Source: Phycisphaeraceae bacterium
GTDB lineage: Bacteria > Planctomycetota > Phycisphaerae > Phycisphaerales > UBA1924
Reading direction: 5' to 3'
Assembly: GCA_019636565.1 (NCBI GenBank)
Contig: JAHBXG010000006.1
Location: forward strand, 62,001 to 126,000
DNA length: 64,000 nucleotides
Shown here: positions 18,505-27,009 of the stretch, in pieces
Layout of the letters: each line of letters starts with the position of its first letter
How positions within the stretch are numbered: position 1 is the stretch's first letter
Made by a program: the position numbers and the translations under genes
The notes under the pieces: model-generated
The model's database searches: none
The model's input: the letters and a program-made list of their open reading frames with translations, nothing else
What the model was told of the DNA's origin: nothing

Positions 18505-19839
18505 TTATCGGGATTGCGAGCGGATCCAGGAAATTGCTGCGTCAAGGACCGGATCCGCCCCTGCAAGCAGGGCGGCGCGGGTGATTGAAACCCGCTCATC
18601 GATCTCCACGCCTCGGGCTTCGAGCGCTTCGCCCTTGGCGCTGACGTAGTTTGCAAAGGCAAACTGGAGTCGATCGCCGCTGGGAAGCACCTCTACGGTG
18701 GAGGGCAGCGCGGCGCCCGGGGTCGGTGTGCCGAAGATGCGAGCACGCCCGATGTCCTGCATGCCGCCGGCGAAGATCTCGGAAGTGGAGGCCGACATTT
18801 CATCCACGAGAATGGCGAGCGGGCCGGTAAAAGGCGCGGGACGCGGATTGAGGACGAAATTGAGGCGGGAATCGCGAGTGATGAGCGTCCCGAGGCGTTG
18901 ATCGGGCTTGTCGACAAACCAGCCTCCGAAACCCATGGCCAGCGCGCCGATGCCTCCGATGTTTCCGCGAAGATCAATGATGAAACCCCGGCAGCCGGAA
19001 CACTCTTTGATCGCAGACTGCAACTCTCCCATCAGGCGCGGCGGATCAAACCATACGGAAAACCACATGTAGCCGATGTCCGGAGCGCAGGGGGTGCGAT
19101 CGATTTCCAGAAACATGGTGGGGAGGTTGCCGAATTCAACGGGCGTGCCGCGCGGCGGCTCCAGGACCAAATGAACAGAGACCGGCTCGTCGTGCGCGTC
19201 GAGGAACTCCAGCGTGGAGGTCGAACCGCTCGGTCCGTGGAGGAGCGACCTGAGCGCGATGGAGATCATGAGGCCGCGATCGCGCGCATCGCCGTATGCC
19301 TTGGCGAGTTTCGCGAGGATGGGGGCGACCGGCTTGCCGTTGACCGATTGGAGCGCCCAGCCTGGCTTGACCCCGGCCCGCGATGCGGGAGATTTCGGTG
19401 CGACCCGCGTCACAACGGCCTGCCCCTCGATTTCTCGAAGATCGAACCCGGTTTCGCCGGACTGGTCGGAATCGGCGTTGCGGTTCCCGGCGGTTCGAGG
19501 ATCGATGTCTTCGTATGCCTCGGCCGGTATGACGCCAAAGTGCGATTGATGGAGCGAAGCGATCAATTCTTTGGTTGCGGCCCGCGCCTCGCTCTCGGAC
19601 TTGGCGTTCACGACCTTGGGACGGAGTTCGGCGTGCTTGGCGTCCCACTCGGCGCCGACCTTGGCAGGATCGAAGTGGCGCTCCTTTATCTTCATGTACG
19701 CGGCGTCGAACGACTCAACCTGTGCCGCCCGCTGCTGATCCGTAAATTCGGGCTGATTGGGCTTGGACGTGCAGGAGGCCATCGCGAGCAGAAAAATGAC
19801 CGACGCCCGCGAAAGCGCAGAGAGCAGAGTTGATGCCAA
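18505..19839 (-). CDS. S41-family C-terminal processing protease with PDZ domain, lipoprotein
   Basis: A 444-residue protein with a lipoprotein signal, ASVIFLLAMASC (lipid cysteine about residue 23). A PDZ domain lies at about 130-235 (GQAVVTRVAPKSPASRAGVK), and the S41 core has GFIIDLRGNIGGIG, a nucleophile segment DEMSASTSEIFAGGM and GTPTPG. Such enzymes trim or degrade envelope proteins at their C-termini. The end of the core differs from the classical Ser-Lys CtpA layout and looks more like the IRBP/tricorn-type branch. It is the first gene of a leftward run with the LolA-like gene and the ECF sigma gene. Confidence 0.88.
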   Translation of the reverse strand: MASTLLSALSRASVIFLLAMASCTSKPNQPEFTDQQRAAQVESFDAAYMKIKERHFDPAKVGAEWDAKHAELRPKVVNAKSESEARAATKELIASLHQSHFGVIPAEAYEDIDPRTAGNRNADSDQSGETGFDLREIEGQAVVTRVAPKSPASRAGVKPGWALQSVNGKPVAPILAKLAKAYGDARDRGLMISIALRSLLHGPSGSTSTLEFLDAHDEPVSVHLVLEPPRGTPVEFGNLPTMFLEIDRTPCAPDIGYMWFSVWFDPPRLMGELQSAIKECSGCRGFIIDLRGNIGGIGALAMGFGGWFVDKPDQRLGTLITRDSRLNFVLNPRPAPFTGPLAILVDEMSASTSEIFAGGMQDIGRARIFGTPTPGAALPSTVEVLPSGDRLQFAFANYVSAKGEALEARGVEIDERVSITRAALLAGADPVLDAAISWIRSQSR

Positions 19840-19942
19840 AGAAGCGTCCTCCGGGTTCGAGCCATTTCCAAGGGCTCATACCAGAGTACGCTCAATCGGT
19901 TTCGGCATTTGATCTGGTTCGCCGACGCCCGGGACTCGCGGG

Positions 19943-20479
19943 TCAACCCGCCGGGAATCCACGGCACTTGGGGATGAGCACGCGGTCGATACGGCTCGCG
20001 CCTTCGGGCGTTTTCTCAACGATTTCATTGATGTATGCGTTAATCTCGCGGTTCATAGTCTCGAGACCGGGCTCTTTGAGCTGACTGTGCTGGGCGCGCC
20101 GGAAGATGTACGCGATTCCTTCCTTGATCTCAGCGGCGCGAGCCTGGAGCACTTCGGTCACCTTTTCTTCGTCGCGCTTCTTCACCTTCACGTAGACGGC
20201 GGCATCCCAGATCCACGCCTGGCCGCCCGTCATGTTCTGAAAGCGGTCTTCGACCAGCGGCAATTCAACCAGCGCGTCGAGCTTGGCTTCGTCTTCACCG
20301 TGCAGCTCGCCCGCCTTCGCCTCCGTGGGCTTGCGCATCGTCGATCCGACGATGAAGAACACGGCAGCGGCTTCCACCAGCATCAGAACGGCCACGATTG
20401 CGATCGTCTTGATCGGTAATCCGCCCTTGGCTGGCGGCTTTGCTGCCGCAGCGGATTTCGCATCATTGTCGTCGGCCAT
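19943..20479 (-). CDS. fliL: Flagellar basal-body protein FliL
   Basis: FliL is an inner-membrane protein that surrounds the stator units and supports motor torque. The 178-residue protein has a short cytoplasmic N-terminus, one membrane helix (TIAIVAVLMLVEAAAVFFIV, about residues 24-43) and a periplasmic domain with AWIWDAAVYVKVKKRDEEKV and a C-terminal INEIVEKTPEGASRIDRVLI. The ATG at 20479 follows GGAGGG by four bases and was chosen over 20512. It is the last gene of flagellar block 1. In most genomes fliM follows fliL; here an S41 protease gene does. Confidence 0.82.
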   Translation of the reverse strand: MADDNDAKSAAAAKPPAKGGLPIKTIAIVAVLMLVEAAAVFFIVGSTMRKPTEAKAGELHGEDEAKLDALVELPLVEDRFQNMTGGQAWIWDAAVYVKVKKRDEEKVTEVLQARAAEIKEGIAYIFRRAQHSQLKEPGLETMNREINAYINEIVEKTPEGASRIDRVLIPKCRGFPAG

Positions 20480-20623
20480 GACACCCTCCGGGCCCATTCC
20501 ATCGGGCTCCAAACAGGGCTCATTTCGACCGCTTGGGCGTGGGACTCAAGGTCGACGCGCATTCGATGCGACTCTCCGGGACTTCACGGCCCGACAATCG
20601 ATCGATCTGCCGTTCTCGGACGC

Positions 20624-21346
20624 TCAGGCGGCGCGGCGCAGCGCGGATTGTGCCTGGCCCATGCCGAGCACAAGCCGGGTCATTTCGCCGACTTCGTCCG
20701 GGCCGGCTCCGCCTCGGATCGCGGAAAGCCCAAAAATGAGCGCTTCGGTTTCGATGGTGCGCGCGGCGATTCCGTGTTCGGCGCTCTCACACGCCCAGCG
20801 AGCGAGCGAGGCGATCATGAGAAGCGAAAGGACAGCCAGGAAGGCCGTCCCCGCAATCCAGCTGCTGATCGGGGCAACGGCCCCGAGCACGCCAAGAAGA
20901 TGAAGGATCAGAACCGCAAGGGGGAGAACCACGAGACCGGACGAGAACGATGCCAGAATGCGGAGCAAGCGCACGCGTCGATCGGTCATATGTAGTGCGA
21001 GGCGCTCGAGTTCGTGGGCGATGGCGGGAGGCTCGGCGCCTTCGGCGAGGAGATCGGCCCCACGGCGCAGCAGTCGCCAGGAACATTGATCGCCGGCGCG
21101 TCGGATGCCGCGGGAATCGCGAGCGCTGGCGAGGCTGGCGAGTTGCTCGAGGCGTGCGACGATTTCGGCGCGGGTGGGGTGCGCCACCAGTATGAACCGG
21201 GCGAGCGAATCGAGTTTCAAAAGCCGGACTGCGACGAGGGCAGAAAGCGAAGCGCCAGCGCAAGCGAGGAGCAGCCACGCAAGAGCCCCGGGAAACGACG
21301 GGTCCTGCAATGCGGCGAGAACGAGTGTGGCGAAAGAGGTGCTCAT
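20624..21346 (-). CDS. Diverged MotA/TolQ-like membrane protein
   Basis: A 240-residue membrane protein starting MSTSFATLVLAAL, with about four hydrophobic segments: one near the N-terminus, a weaker one, and a pair at about residues 130-185 (LVVLPLAVLILHLLGVLGAV; WIAGTAFLAVLSLLMIASLA). The C-terminal stretch ESAEHGIAARTIETEALIFG then LSAIRGGAGPDEV lines up with the MotA tail pattern RREL..EGILAIQEGENP. The place between flgE and fliL is where motA normally sits. Against a working stator, the usual proton-channel prolines and threonine are not obvious and no motB is next to it. I call it MotA-like by position and tail only. Confidence 0.55.
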   Translation of the reverse strand: MSTSFATLVLAALQDPSFPGALAWLLLACAGASLSALVAVRLLKLDSLARFILVAHPTRAEIVARLEQLASLASARDSRGIRRAGDQCSWRLLRRGADLLAEGAEPPAIAHELERLALHMTDRRVRLLRILASFSSGLVVLPLAVLILHLLGVLGAVAPISSWIAGTAFLAVLSLLMIASLARWACESAEHGIAARTIETEALIFGLSAIRGGAGPDEVGEMTRLVLGMGQAQSALRRAA

Positions 21347-21371
21347 GGGGCCCTCGGCGTGTGATTCGGGG

Positions 21372-23156
21372 TCAGCGACCCAGAGAGAGGAGTTGCTGGA
21401 AAAGATCATCGGTGGTGCGGATGACCCGTGTGGAGGCGGAGTAGCCGGTTTGGGCCAGAATCAGCCCGAGGAATTCGGAGCCCAGATCGACATTTGACAG
21501 TTCGAGAGCTCCCCCAACGATTTTGCCGGTGCCGAGGTCGAGAGGGGAAGTGATACCGGCGGTGCCACTGTTGGGTCCGACGCGGAACAGGTTGCTTCCG
21601 AGATCGACAAGGCCTTCGGGATTCGAAAACTTTGCGAGCACGACCTGTCCGAGCGTGCGGGAAAGCCCGTTGGTGAAGGCTCCTGTGATCACGCCGTCGT
21701 CACCCACGCCGAAGCTCTGGAGTGTGCCGATCGCAGCGCCGTCGACCTGCTGGGCCTGAAGCGAGGAATTTCCGTTGGTGTTTGCGAATGCGGTGACCCC
21801 GCCCGATCCGCTTGTGAGCGCGATGTTGAAGTTGAGCGGCGTGATGGCGCCCGTGCCGGCACGGCTGACGGAGATGGCAAGAGGCGTGGTGGTCAGGAGA
21901 GCGCCGGATGTTCCGAAACTGACGACGCCGGAACCAAGACTGATGGAGCCGCTGTAGGGGTTTCCGGATTCGGCGTAGTAGCGCCAATTGGAACCGGTGC
22001 CGCCGGGAGTGGATTCGAGCGCGAACCCAACGTTGATGTTGACGGGTGTGCCGAGCGAGTCGTACGCCACGAAACTGGTGCGGACGCTTTCTCCATCCGC
22101 GGACGCGGCCTTGGTGGTGCTGAACAAACTGGACTGCACCTGGGCACCGCTGGCGTCGAGCAACTGCATGTTGCTCGGATTCAGCGTGATGTCGTTGAGC
22201 GTGCCGGTATTGCCGACGATGGTGACGACGCCGGTCGCCGGATCGAGCGTGACGCCGGTGGTCGCGCCGTCCGGGTTTGTCTGTCCGGGGACGATTCCGT
22301 ATGCGTTCTGCAGGAAGTCCATCAGATCCTGCATGGTCGTTGTGCCGGTGATCGCGAGCGAGGCGTCGGGCAGGTTCTTGGCGTTGACGGAGGTGAGCCC
22401 CTTCTGCGCGCCGGTGAGGCGGAGCGTTTGTCCCGCCGCGAAGAGCGATGTGGTGGTGCCGGCGATAGCGGGATCATCAAGATCAACCAGGCGAGTTGAG
22501 GTTTCGACGACGTTCGCTCCGCTCGGGGCGGGGCTTGCACCGGTGACGACTCCGAGTCCGGCAGAAGCTGAACCCTGGAGGGCGACCGATGCGCCGTGCG
22601 TGGGAAGTGCGCCGTTCTTGTTGAGGTTGCCTTGCAGCGTCGCGAGCGTGGTGGGTTCGGCGATGGTGAGAGAGCCGAGTGGAATGGAAACAGGATTGAT
22701 CGCGGACTTGTCGAGATTGAAGCGGGAGTCCACGCCATAGCCCATCAGCCTTTCGCCCGTGAGGGTGACCAGCTGGTTGCTGCTGTTGGGGCGGAAAGAT
22801 CCGGCGCGGGTGTACACCTGTTCGCCCCCGGCGCGCTGCACAACAAAGAACCCTTCGCCTTCGATGGCAAGGTCGCGCGAGTCGCCGGTGGCATTGATCG
22901 CGCCGTTTCCGAAGTTTCGTTGCGTGCCCGAGGCCTGCACACCCATGCCGACCTGTCCGGGATTCGTGCCGCCCGAGTTCACCCCCGGCGCGCTGCCGAT
23001 GCTGAAGGTGCGGCTGAACATCGAGCCGAACATCACGCGGTTGGACTTGTACGCCGTGGTGTTGACGTTCGAGATGTTGTTGCCGATCACGTCGATCAGG
23101 CGGGAGTTGGCGTTCAAACCGGACAGGCCGGTGAAGAGTGCGTTGGTCGAGGCCAT
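21372..23156 (-). CDS. flgE: Flagellar hook protein FlgE
   Basis: FlgE polymerises into the hook joining rod and filament. The 594-residue protein starts MASTNALFTGLSGLNANSRL, carries the rod/hook N-terminal motif DVIGNNISNVNTTAYKSNRV, a long variable middle rich in Thr, Gly and Ser, and ends with the matching C-terminal helix (LSNVDLGSEFLGLILAQTGY then SASTRVIRTTDDLFQQLLSL). It is longer than the roughly 400 residues of E. coli FlgE, the extra length being in the exposed middle domains. A sigma-54-type element lies about 110 bases upstream in its own intergenic region, so flgE may be transcribed separately from the flgD operon. Confidence 0.93.
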   Translation of the reverse strand: MASTNALFTGLSGLNANSRLIDVIGNNISNVNTTAYKSNRVMFGSMFSRTFSIGSAPGVNSGGTNPGQVGMGVQASGTQRNFGNGAINATGDSRDLAIEGEGFFVVQRAGGEQVYTRAGSFRPNSSNQLVTLTGERLMGYGVDSRFNLDKSAINPVSIPLGSLTIAEPTTLATLQGNLNKNGALPTHGASVALQGSASAGLGVVTGASPAPSGANVVETSTRLVDLDDPAIAGTTTSLFAAGQTLRLTGAQKGLTSVNAKNLPDASLAITGTTTMQDLMDFLQNAYGIVPGQTNPDGATTGVTLDPATGVVTIVGNTGTLNDITLNPSNMQLLDASGAQVQSSLFSTTKAASADGESVRTSFVAYDSLGTPVNINVGFALESTPGGTGSNWRYYAESGNPYSGSISLGSGVVSFGTSGALLTTTPLAISVSRAGTGAITPLNFNIALTSGSGGVTAFANTNGNSSLQAQQVDGAAIGTLQSFGVGDDGVITGAFTNGLSRTLGQVVLAKFSNPEGLVDLGSNLFRVGPNSGTAGITSPLDLGTGKIVGGALELSNVDLGSEFLGLILAQTGYSASTRVIRTTDDLFQQLLSLGR

Positions 23157-23266
23157 GGGTGGTTCCTCTGGCGGGCCGCGGCGACTCCGCGCAGCGAATC
23201 CGAACGATCCAGTCTCCGGACACGAACTCCGTTCGCGTCAACACTCCGATCAGGGGCAGACAGAAC

Positions 23267-23281
23267 GCAATCGGCGGACCA
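23267..23281 (-). promoter_or_regulatory. Candidate sigma-54 promoter for flgE
   Basis: On the minus strand TGGTCCGCCGATTGC (23281-23267) has the invariant GG and GC of sigma-54 promoters ten bases apart. The -24 box differs from TGGCAC, so it is the weakest of the four sites. It lies in the gap between the flagellar operon gene and flgE; transcription would start near 23255. Confidence 0.4.
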
Positions 23282-23285
23282 GCCG

Positions 23286-23765
23286 CTAGGCGGCGGCCTC
23301 GGAATCACCGCTCAGAATCTTGGCCAGATTGGGGTGGAATCCCGCGGCGGGCATGGGAGATTTTTGCGCGGATGCCGAGTGGTCGCCCGCGTGCACCACC
23401 GTGTCGATGCCCGACATTACGGAGGCTTTCTTGAGATCCACTTGTTCAAGGACTTGTCGGACGCCGACATCGACTTTCAGCGCCATTCCGTCGATCATGA
23501 CCAGCGCGTGCTGGGCCCCGGCGGCTTCGGCCTGATCCATGGCGTTGCCAAGACGGGCCAACTGCTCGGGATTGAGTTCAACACCCGATTCGGCGCGAAC
23601 GCTGACGCCTCTGCCGCTCAGCAGTTTCCCACTTGCCTTTCCCGCGAGGAGGTCGGCGAAGCTCTGTCCCTGGACGGAACCGGTTGCCGACTGACCGGAC
23701 CGCCGTTCGACTCCCGGCGGCAGAATGGTGGACGAAAGCGATTGCAGCAGGTTGTTTGTGCCCAT
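23286..23765 (-). CDS. Flagellar operon protein (TIGR02530-like)
   Basis: A 159-residue soluble protein lying directly after flgD, with which its ATG overlaps by one base. SFADLLAGKASGKLLSGRGV, then LNPEQLARLGNAMDQAEAAG and ALVMIDGMALKVDVGVRQVL, match the small flagellar operon protein that sits between flgD and flgE in many bacteria (TIGR02530 family). Its role is not firmly known; a part in hook assembly or gene control has been suggested for relatives. The position fits that family exactly. Confidence 0.75.
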   Translation of the reverse strand: MGTNNLLQSLSSTILPPGVERRSGQSATGSVQGQSFADLLAGKASGKLLSGRGVSVRAESGVELNPEQLARLGNAMDQAEAAGAQHALVMIDGMALKVDVGVRQVLEQVDLKKASVMSGIDTVVHAGDHSASAQKSPMPAAGFHPNLAKILSGDSEAAA

Positions 23766-24220
23766 TACGAAAGCCCCAGAAGCTGCTTCTCTTCGTCGGA
23801 GAGTGATGAAGGATCGATGACGCCATCCATGTTGTCGATCAGGATGCTCTTGCCGTTGTGGAGATTCAGGAAGACACCGTCTTCGGTGCGCGAGACGGAG
23901 CCGACTTTGCCGATGGAGCGGGAATTGTCGGTCGATACACCCCCGACGATCTTGCCGATCATGTTGGAGGCGGACGCGAACTGGTTGTCGGAAACGAGCG
24001 AGCCGAGCTTGTCGGACAAATCGATGCTCGACTGAATGTCGCGGATCTGTGAGAGTTGCTGCAGGAGCGCGTTGGTGTCGCTGGGGGCCAGGGGATCCTG
24101 GTTGCTCAGTTCAGTGATGATGATCTTGGTGAAGTCCTCGCTGGAGAGCGAACTGAAACCCGAAGGCTTTGCGGTCGCAGTGCTGGCGGTCGAGTTGAGA
24201 ACGGAAGATGCGGCGCTCAT
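23765..24220 (-). CDS. flgD: Flagellar hook-assembly protein FlgD, short form
   Basis: FlgD is the scaffold cap on which hook subunits are added. The 151-residue protein has the N-terminal signature DFTKIIITELSNQDPLAPSD followed by LLQQLSQIRDIQSSIDLSDK and a small domain with MIGKIVGGVS and LNLHNGKSILIDNMDGVIDP. E. coli FlgD is about 230 residues; here the tandem Ig/tudor-like hook-binding part is missing or reduced to one small domain. Such short forms occur in several phyla. The order fliK-flgD-(operon protein)-flgE is standard. Confidence 0.88.
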   Translation of the reverse strand: MSAASSVLNSTASTATAKPSGFSSLSSEDFTKIIITELSNQDPLAPSDTNALLQQLSQIRDIQSSIDLSDKLGSLVSDNQFASASNMIGKIVGGVSTDNSRSIGKVGSVSRTEDGVFLNLHNGKSILIDNMDGVIDPSSLSDEEKQLLGLS

Positions 24221-24269
24221 GTGTTGCTCCGGGCGGCGTGCGGCAAGGGATTTCGCAAGCGGCGTGCCG

Positions 24270-25817
24270 TTAGGCGAGGGCGTCGAGTTCCAGGTGTGCC
24301 TGCAGGTTCATCAGACGCGGATTCACGGTCAGCGAAATCTGCGCTTCCGAAGCGGGAAGTGACTGGTGAACCGTGTTGTCGAGGGTCGCGACGGAGGCCC
24401 AGGCCCGGGAGTGCTCCGGATTGCCTTGCTGCGGCTGCCCGCCTTGTCCTGAGGGATTTCCTCCCGTTGAGGATTGTTGTGGCGGCTGGTCGCTGGCTTC
24501 GCGGCCCGGATTCCCTCCGGATTGCGAACCGGTCTGGTTCGACCAGTCGGGAATCGACACGACTTCGATCTGTTGGGCGGTGAGTCCTCGGGACTGCAGG
24601 GCTTCACGCAGGGCACCCATGTTCTGCGAGAGCAGTTCTTTCGTTGCCTGGCTGGTGGCCTCGAATCGCGCGGAGATCGTCCCCTGGTCGAAGGTGAGAT
24701 GGATCCGGACTTTCCCCAGCGTTTCTGGAGACATCCACAGCGTCACCTGAGGTGTGTTCTGCCGGAACGCGGCGGTCAGACCCCGGCCGATTTGTGTTTC
24801 CGCTGCCTTGATTTCGGTTTCGCTTAGCGGGATGGAACTGCCGGAGGCCGGCGGAGTCACCTTGAGTTTCAACACCACCGGTTGCTCGATCGGGTGAGAG
24901 CCTCCGACGCGTGGGGGCGCAACCTGATCGATCGGTGCGCCGCCCTGGCGAATGCCGCTTGCGCCGGATGCGGCCCCGACGGTGGCAATGGACGCGGATG
25001 CGGAGTTGGGAGTCTCAGCGGCCGCGATTCCCGTTCGCAAGGTTGCCCCAACTCCGGAAGAATTGACCGAACCGGTCTGGGGTGCCGGGCCAATGCTCTT
25101 GCTCGTGTTTTCACTTGCGCGAGTCGTGGCTTGGTTTGCAGATGATTGGGCCGCGGCCGAAACCTGAACGGAGGACTGAGTGGCAGCCTTCGATCCAACC
25201 GCAGAATCCTCCGCAGGCGCTGGCTGCTGCTGCGGCGCAATAAGCCTCAGCGGATCGGTTGGCTGACGTGACTTCTGCTCGGCTGCACCCGGTTTTGGTT
25301 GTCTTGCCGCGGCTTCTTCTTCCGCCGCGTTGGATTGTTCGTTCGATGTCGATGCGGTCGTCGCTGGTGACAAGCCATTGGTCGGCGGGGCGTTCTCGAC
25401 GGTGTGCTGGACGCTGAAATCGTGCGAGGTCGTTGAAGGATGCGAACCCGGTTCGTCCCCGTCCGTCTGCACAGGACGATCGCTGTCTTCGATGGCGTCG
25501 GTGTTCGATTCCGGTCCTCGCGCGGATGCCGGACCAGGGCGGTCGGTGTCATTCCGGCGCGATTCATTCGTACGGAGTCGATCGGTACGGGAACTGACTT
25601 TGGTGGCGCTGCTGCTGTCGCTAAAGAGCCCGGCCGGCGTCGTCTGGCGCTTTGCCTCCGATTCGAGGGACTGCGCGAACGAATTTTCACTTTGGGCGAA
25701 AGGGGAGGTTCCTGCGCCGAGCAAGGCGATTGCTGCGCCCTGCGAGCTCGCACGCGCTTGGATTGCGCTGGCCGGAGTGGCCGTTCGGGCAAAAACCGAG
25801 TTCTGGTTGGTGGTCAT
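24270..25817 (-). CDS. fliK: Flagellar hook-length control protein FliK
   Basis: FliK is the secreted ruler that measures the hook and switches export specificity through FlhB. The 515-residue protein has a long, Ser/Thr/Pro/Gln-rich disordered N-terminal two thirds, then the C-terminal hook-length domain at about 350-460 with TLWMSPETLGKVRIHLTFDQ, GTISARFEATSQATKELLSQ and REALQSRGLTAQQIEVVSIP. The tail is again Gly/Gln-rich. Its start overlaps the stop of the MotE-like gene (ATGA, 25814-25817). The partner FlhB is present in flagellar block 2. Confidence 0.88.
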   Translation of the reverse strand: MTTNQNSVFARTATPASAIQARASSQGAAIALLGAGTSPFAQSENSFAQSLESEAKRQTTPAGLFSDSSSATKVSSRTDRLRTNESRRNDTDRPGPASARGPESNTDAIEDSDRPVQTDGDEPGSHPSTTSHDFSVQHTVENAPPTNGLSPATTASTSNEQSNAAEEEAAARQPKPGAAEQKSRQPTDPLRLIAPQQQPAPAEDSAVGSKAATQSSVQVSAAAQSSANQATTRASENTSKSIGPAPQTGSVNSSGVGATLRTGIAAAETPNSASASIATVGAASGASGIRQGGAPIDQVAPPRVGGSHPIEQPVVLKLKVTPPASGSSIPLSETEIKAAETQIGRGLTAAFRQNTPQVTLWMSPETLGKVRIHLTFDQGTISARFEATSQATKELLSQNMGALREALQSRGLTAQQIEVVSIPDWSNQTGSQSGGNPGREASDQPPQQSSTGGNPSGQGGQPQQGNPEHSRAWASVATLDNTVHQSLPASEAQISLTVNPRLMNLQAHLELDALA

Positions 25818-26545
25818 TTCGCGGATACCTCCGGAGCGCGGAAAGAAATGCCGCGCGTCCGGAGTCGTTCCAGCAAGTCCGCTGCCAGTTTGGGGTCTTC
25901 CTGAATGAACTCGTTCATGATCTTGACCCGCGACCGGCTGTCCATCGAGTTCAGATAACTCACGACGAGGTCGATCCCCGAGGTGATCGTGGATGCCGAA
26001 CCCGTCGGAGCGGGGGTCATCGCGATCATTTCGCGGAGGGCTTTCTTCGCCTGATCGGGCTTCAGGTCCTGGAGTGTCGTGAGCGTCTTTTTGAATTGGG
26101 CGGAGCCTTCCTGTTCGAGCACGCGCTTGCGCATTGCCTCGAAGGCTTCCTGATCCTGCATCAATTGGTCGCGTGAGCGGGCGATTTCTGCACTGTCGCG
26201 TGCCAGCGATGCGCGGAGCAATTCAACCTGCTTTTCAAGGCTGGCAAGTTGCTGGCGACGAACTTCTTCGCCTTGCGCGCTGAGTTCGAGCCGATCCGCG
26301 GCGTTTATCGGCGGGCGTAGCGCTTTGGCCGATTCTTCGGCGATGCGGGCTGTTTCGGCCGCTTTCGCCTGCGCCTCGTCGCTTCGTGCTTTTTCCTGGG
26401 TCAGCGTGGGCGCGAAGAGTTCACGCAGACGCTGCATGCGGTCACCGTTCAGCCTGCCGCTGGTCTGCAGCCAGCCCACCAAGCCCCCGAGAGCCAGGAG
26501 GTTGGCCACAGCGAGAATGGAGATGACCGTCCAGAGGCGCTTCAC
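25814..26545 (-). CDS. MotE-like coiled-coil membrane protein (MgtE_N-like C-terminal domain)
   Basis: A 243-residue protein with one N-terminal membrane helix (TVISILAVANLLALGGLVGW), a long coiled coil at about 60-170 (LEKQVELLRASLARDSAEIA) and a C-terminal helical domain in which DLVVSYLNSMDSRSRVKIMN and DPKLAADLLERLRTRG resemble the N-domain of MgtE. This layout is that of MotE, a periplasmic partner of stator proteins, and of unnamed genes found after fliJ in many flagellar operons. I chose GTG 26545, which overlaps the fliJ stop as GTGA; a longer frame to 26629 would run inside fliJ. The precise role here is inferred. Confidence 0.65.
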   Translation of the reverse strand: MKRLWTVISILAVANLLALGGLVGWLQTSGRLNGDRMQRLRELFAPTLTQEKARSDEAQAKAAETARIAEESAKALRPPINAADRLELSAQGEEVRRQQLASLEKQVELLRASLARDSAEIARSRDQLMQDQEAFEAMRKRVLEQEGSAQFKKTLTTLQDLKPDQAKKALREMIAMTPAPTGSASTITSGIDLVVSYLNSMDSRSRVKIMNEFIQEDPKLAADLLERLRTRGISFRAPEVSAK

Positions 26546-27000
26546 GCTTGCTCCTGCCTTGCCGCGAATCCCATCACGCTGATTTCGTCCAGCGTCGCCG
26601 CTTCTTTGCGGGCCTCGGAAGCGAGCCATGCCTCATATCGGCGCTCTTTGAGTTTTTCGACCGCTTTGCGGCTGGTCGCGGCGGCGAGGAGGTCGTTTCG
26701 AGCGATTACGAGCTTGCGATGCACGACGGCCAGCTGGTAGACCGTCTGCTGGGCCTTGGAAACAAAGTGCAACGACATGTTGGCCTGCATGCGCACGCCG
26801 GACGCATCGATGGAACCGCCCGGAGCAAGGGCCGATCGCAGATCCTGCTTTTCGGACAGGATCGACTGGTGGAAACCCCGCAGCCGGTCCTCAAGGTTCA
26901 GCCGGAAACGTTCGAGTTCGCCAAGCGCGAGTTGCTTCTGACGCTCGATTGCGAGTCTTTGCTTCAGCACGGCCTCGAGTTCGAAACGGAACTTCGCCAA
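26542..27000 (-). CDS. fliJ: Flagellar export chaperone/ATPase stalk protein FliJ
   Basis: FliJ inserts into the FliI ATPase ring like the gamma subunit of F1 and links it to FlhA. The 152-residue protein is almost wholly helical coiled coil, beginning MAKFRFELEAVLKQRLAIER as FliJ proteins do (a short MxxFxF start followed by a basic helix). It lies nine bases downstream of fliI and overlaps the next gene by four bases. FliJ varies greatly in sequence, so the call rests on the start, length, helix and position. Confidence 0.8.
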   Translation of the reverse strand: MAKFRFELEAVLKQRLAIERQKQLALGELERFRLNLEDRLRGFHQSILSEKQDLRSALAPGGSIDASGVRMQANMSLHFVSKAQQTVYQLAVVHRKLVIARNDLLAAATSRKAVEKLKERRYEAWLASEARKEAATLDEISVMGFAARQEQA

Positions 27001-27009
27001 AAGGAGTCC

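Noticed and set aside
22596-24035. Long plus-strand frame across flgE and flgD
   Set aside because: Antisense shadow of the hook genes; no domain and no ribosome site.
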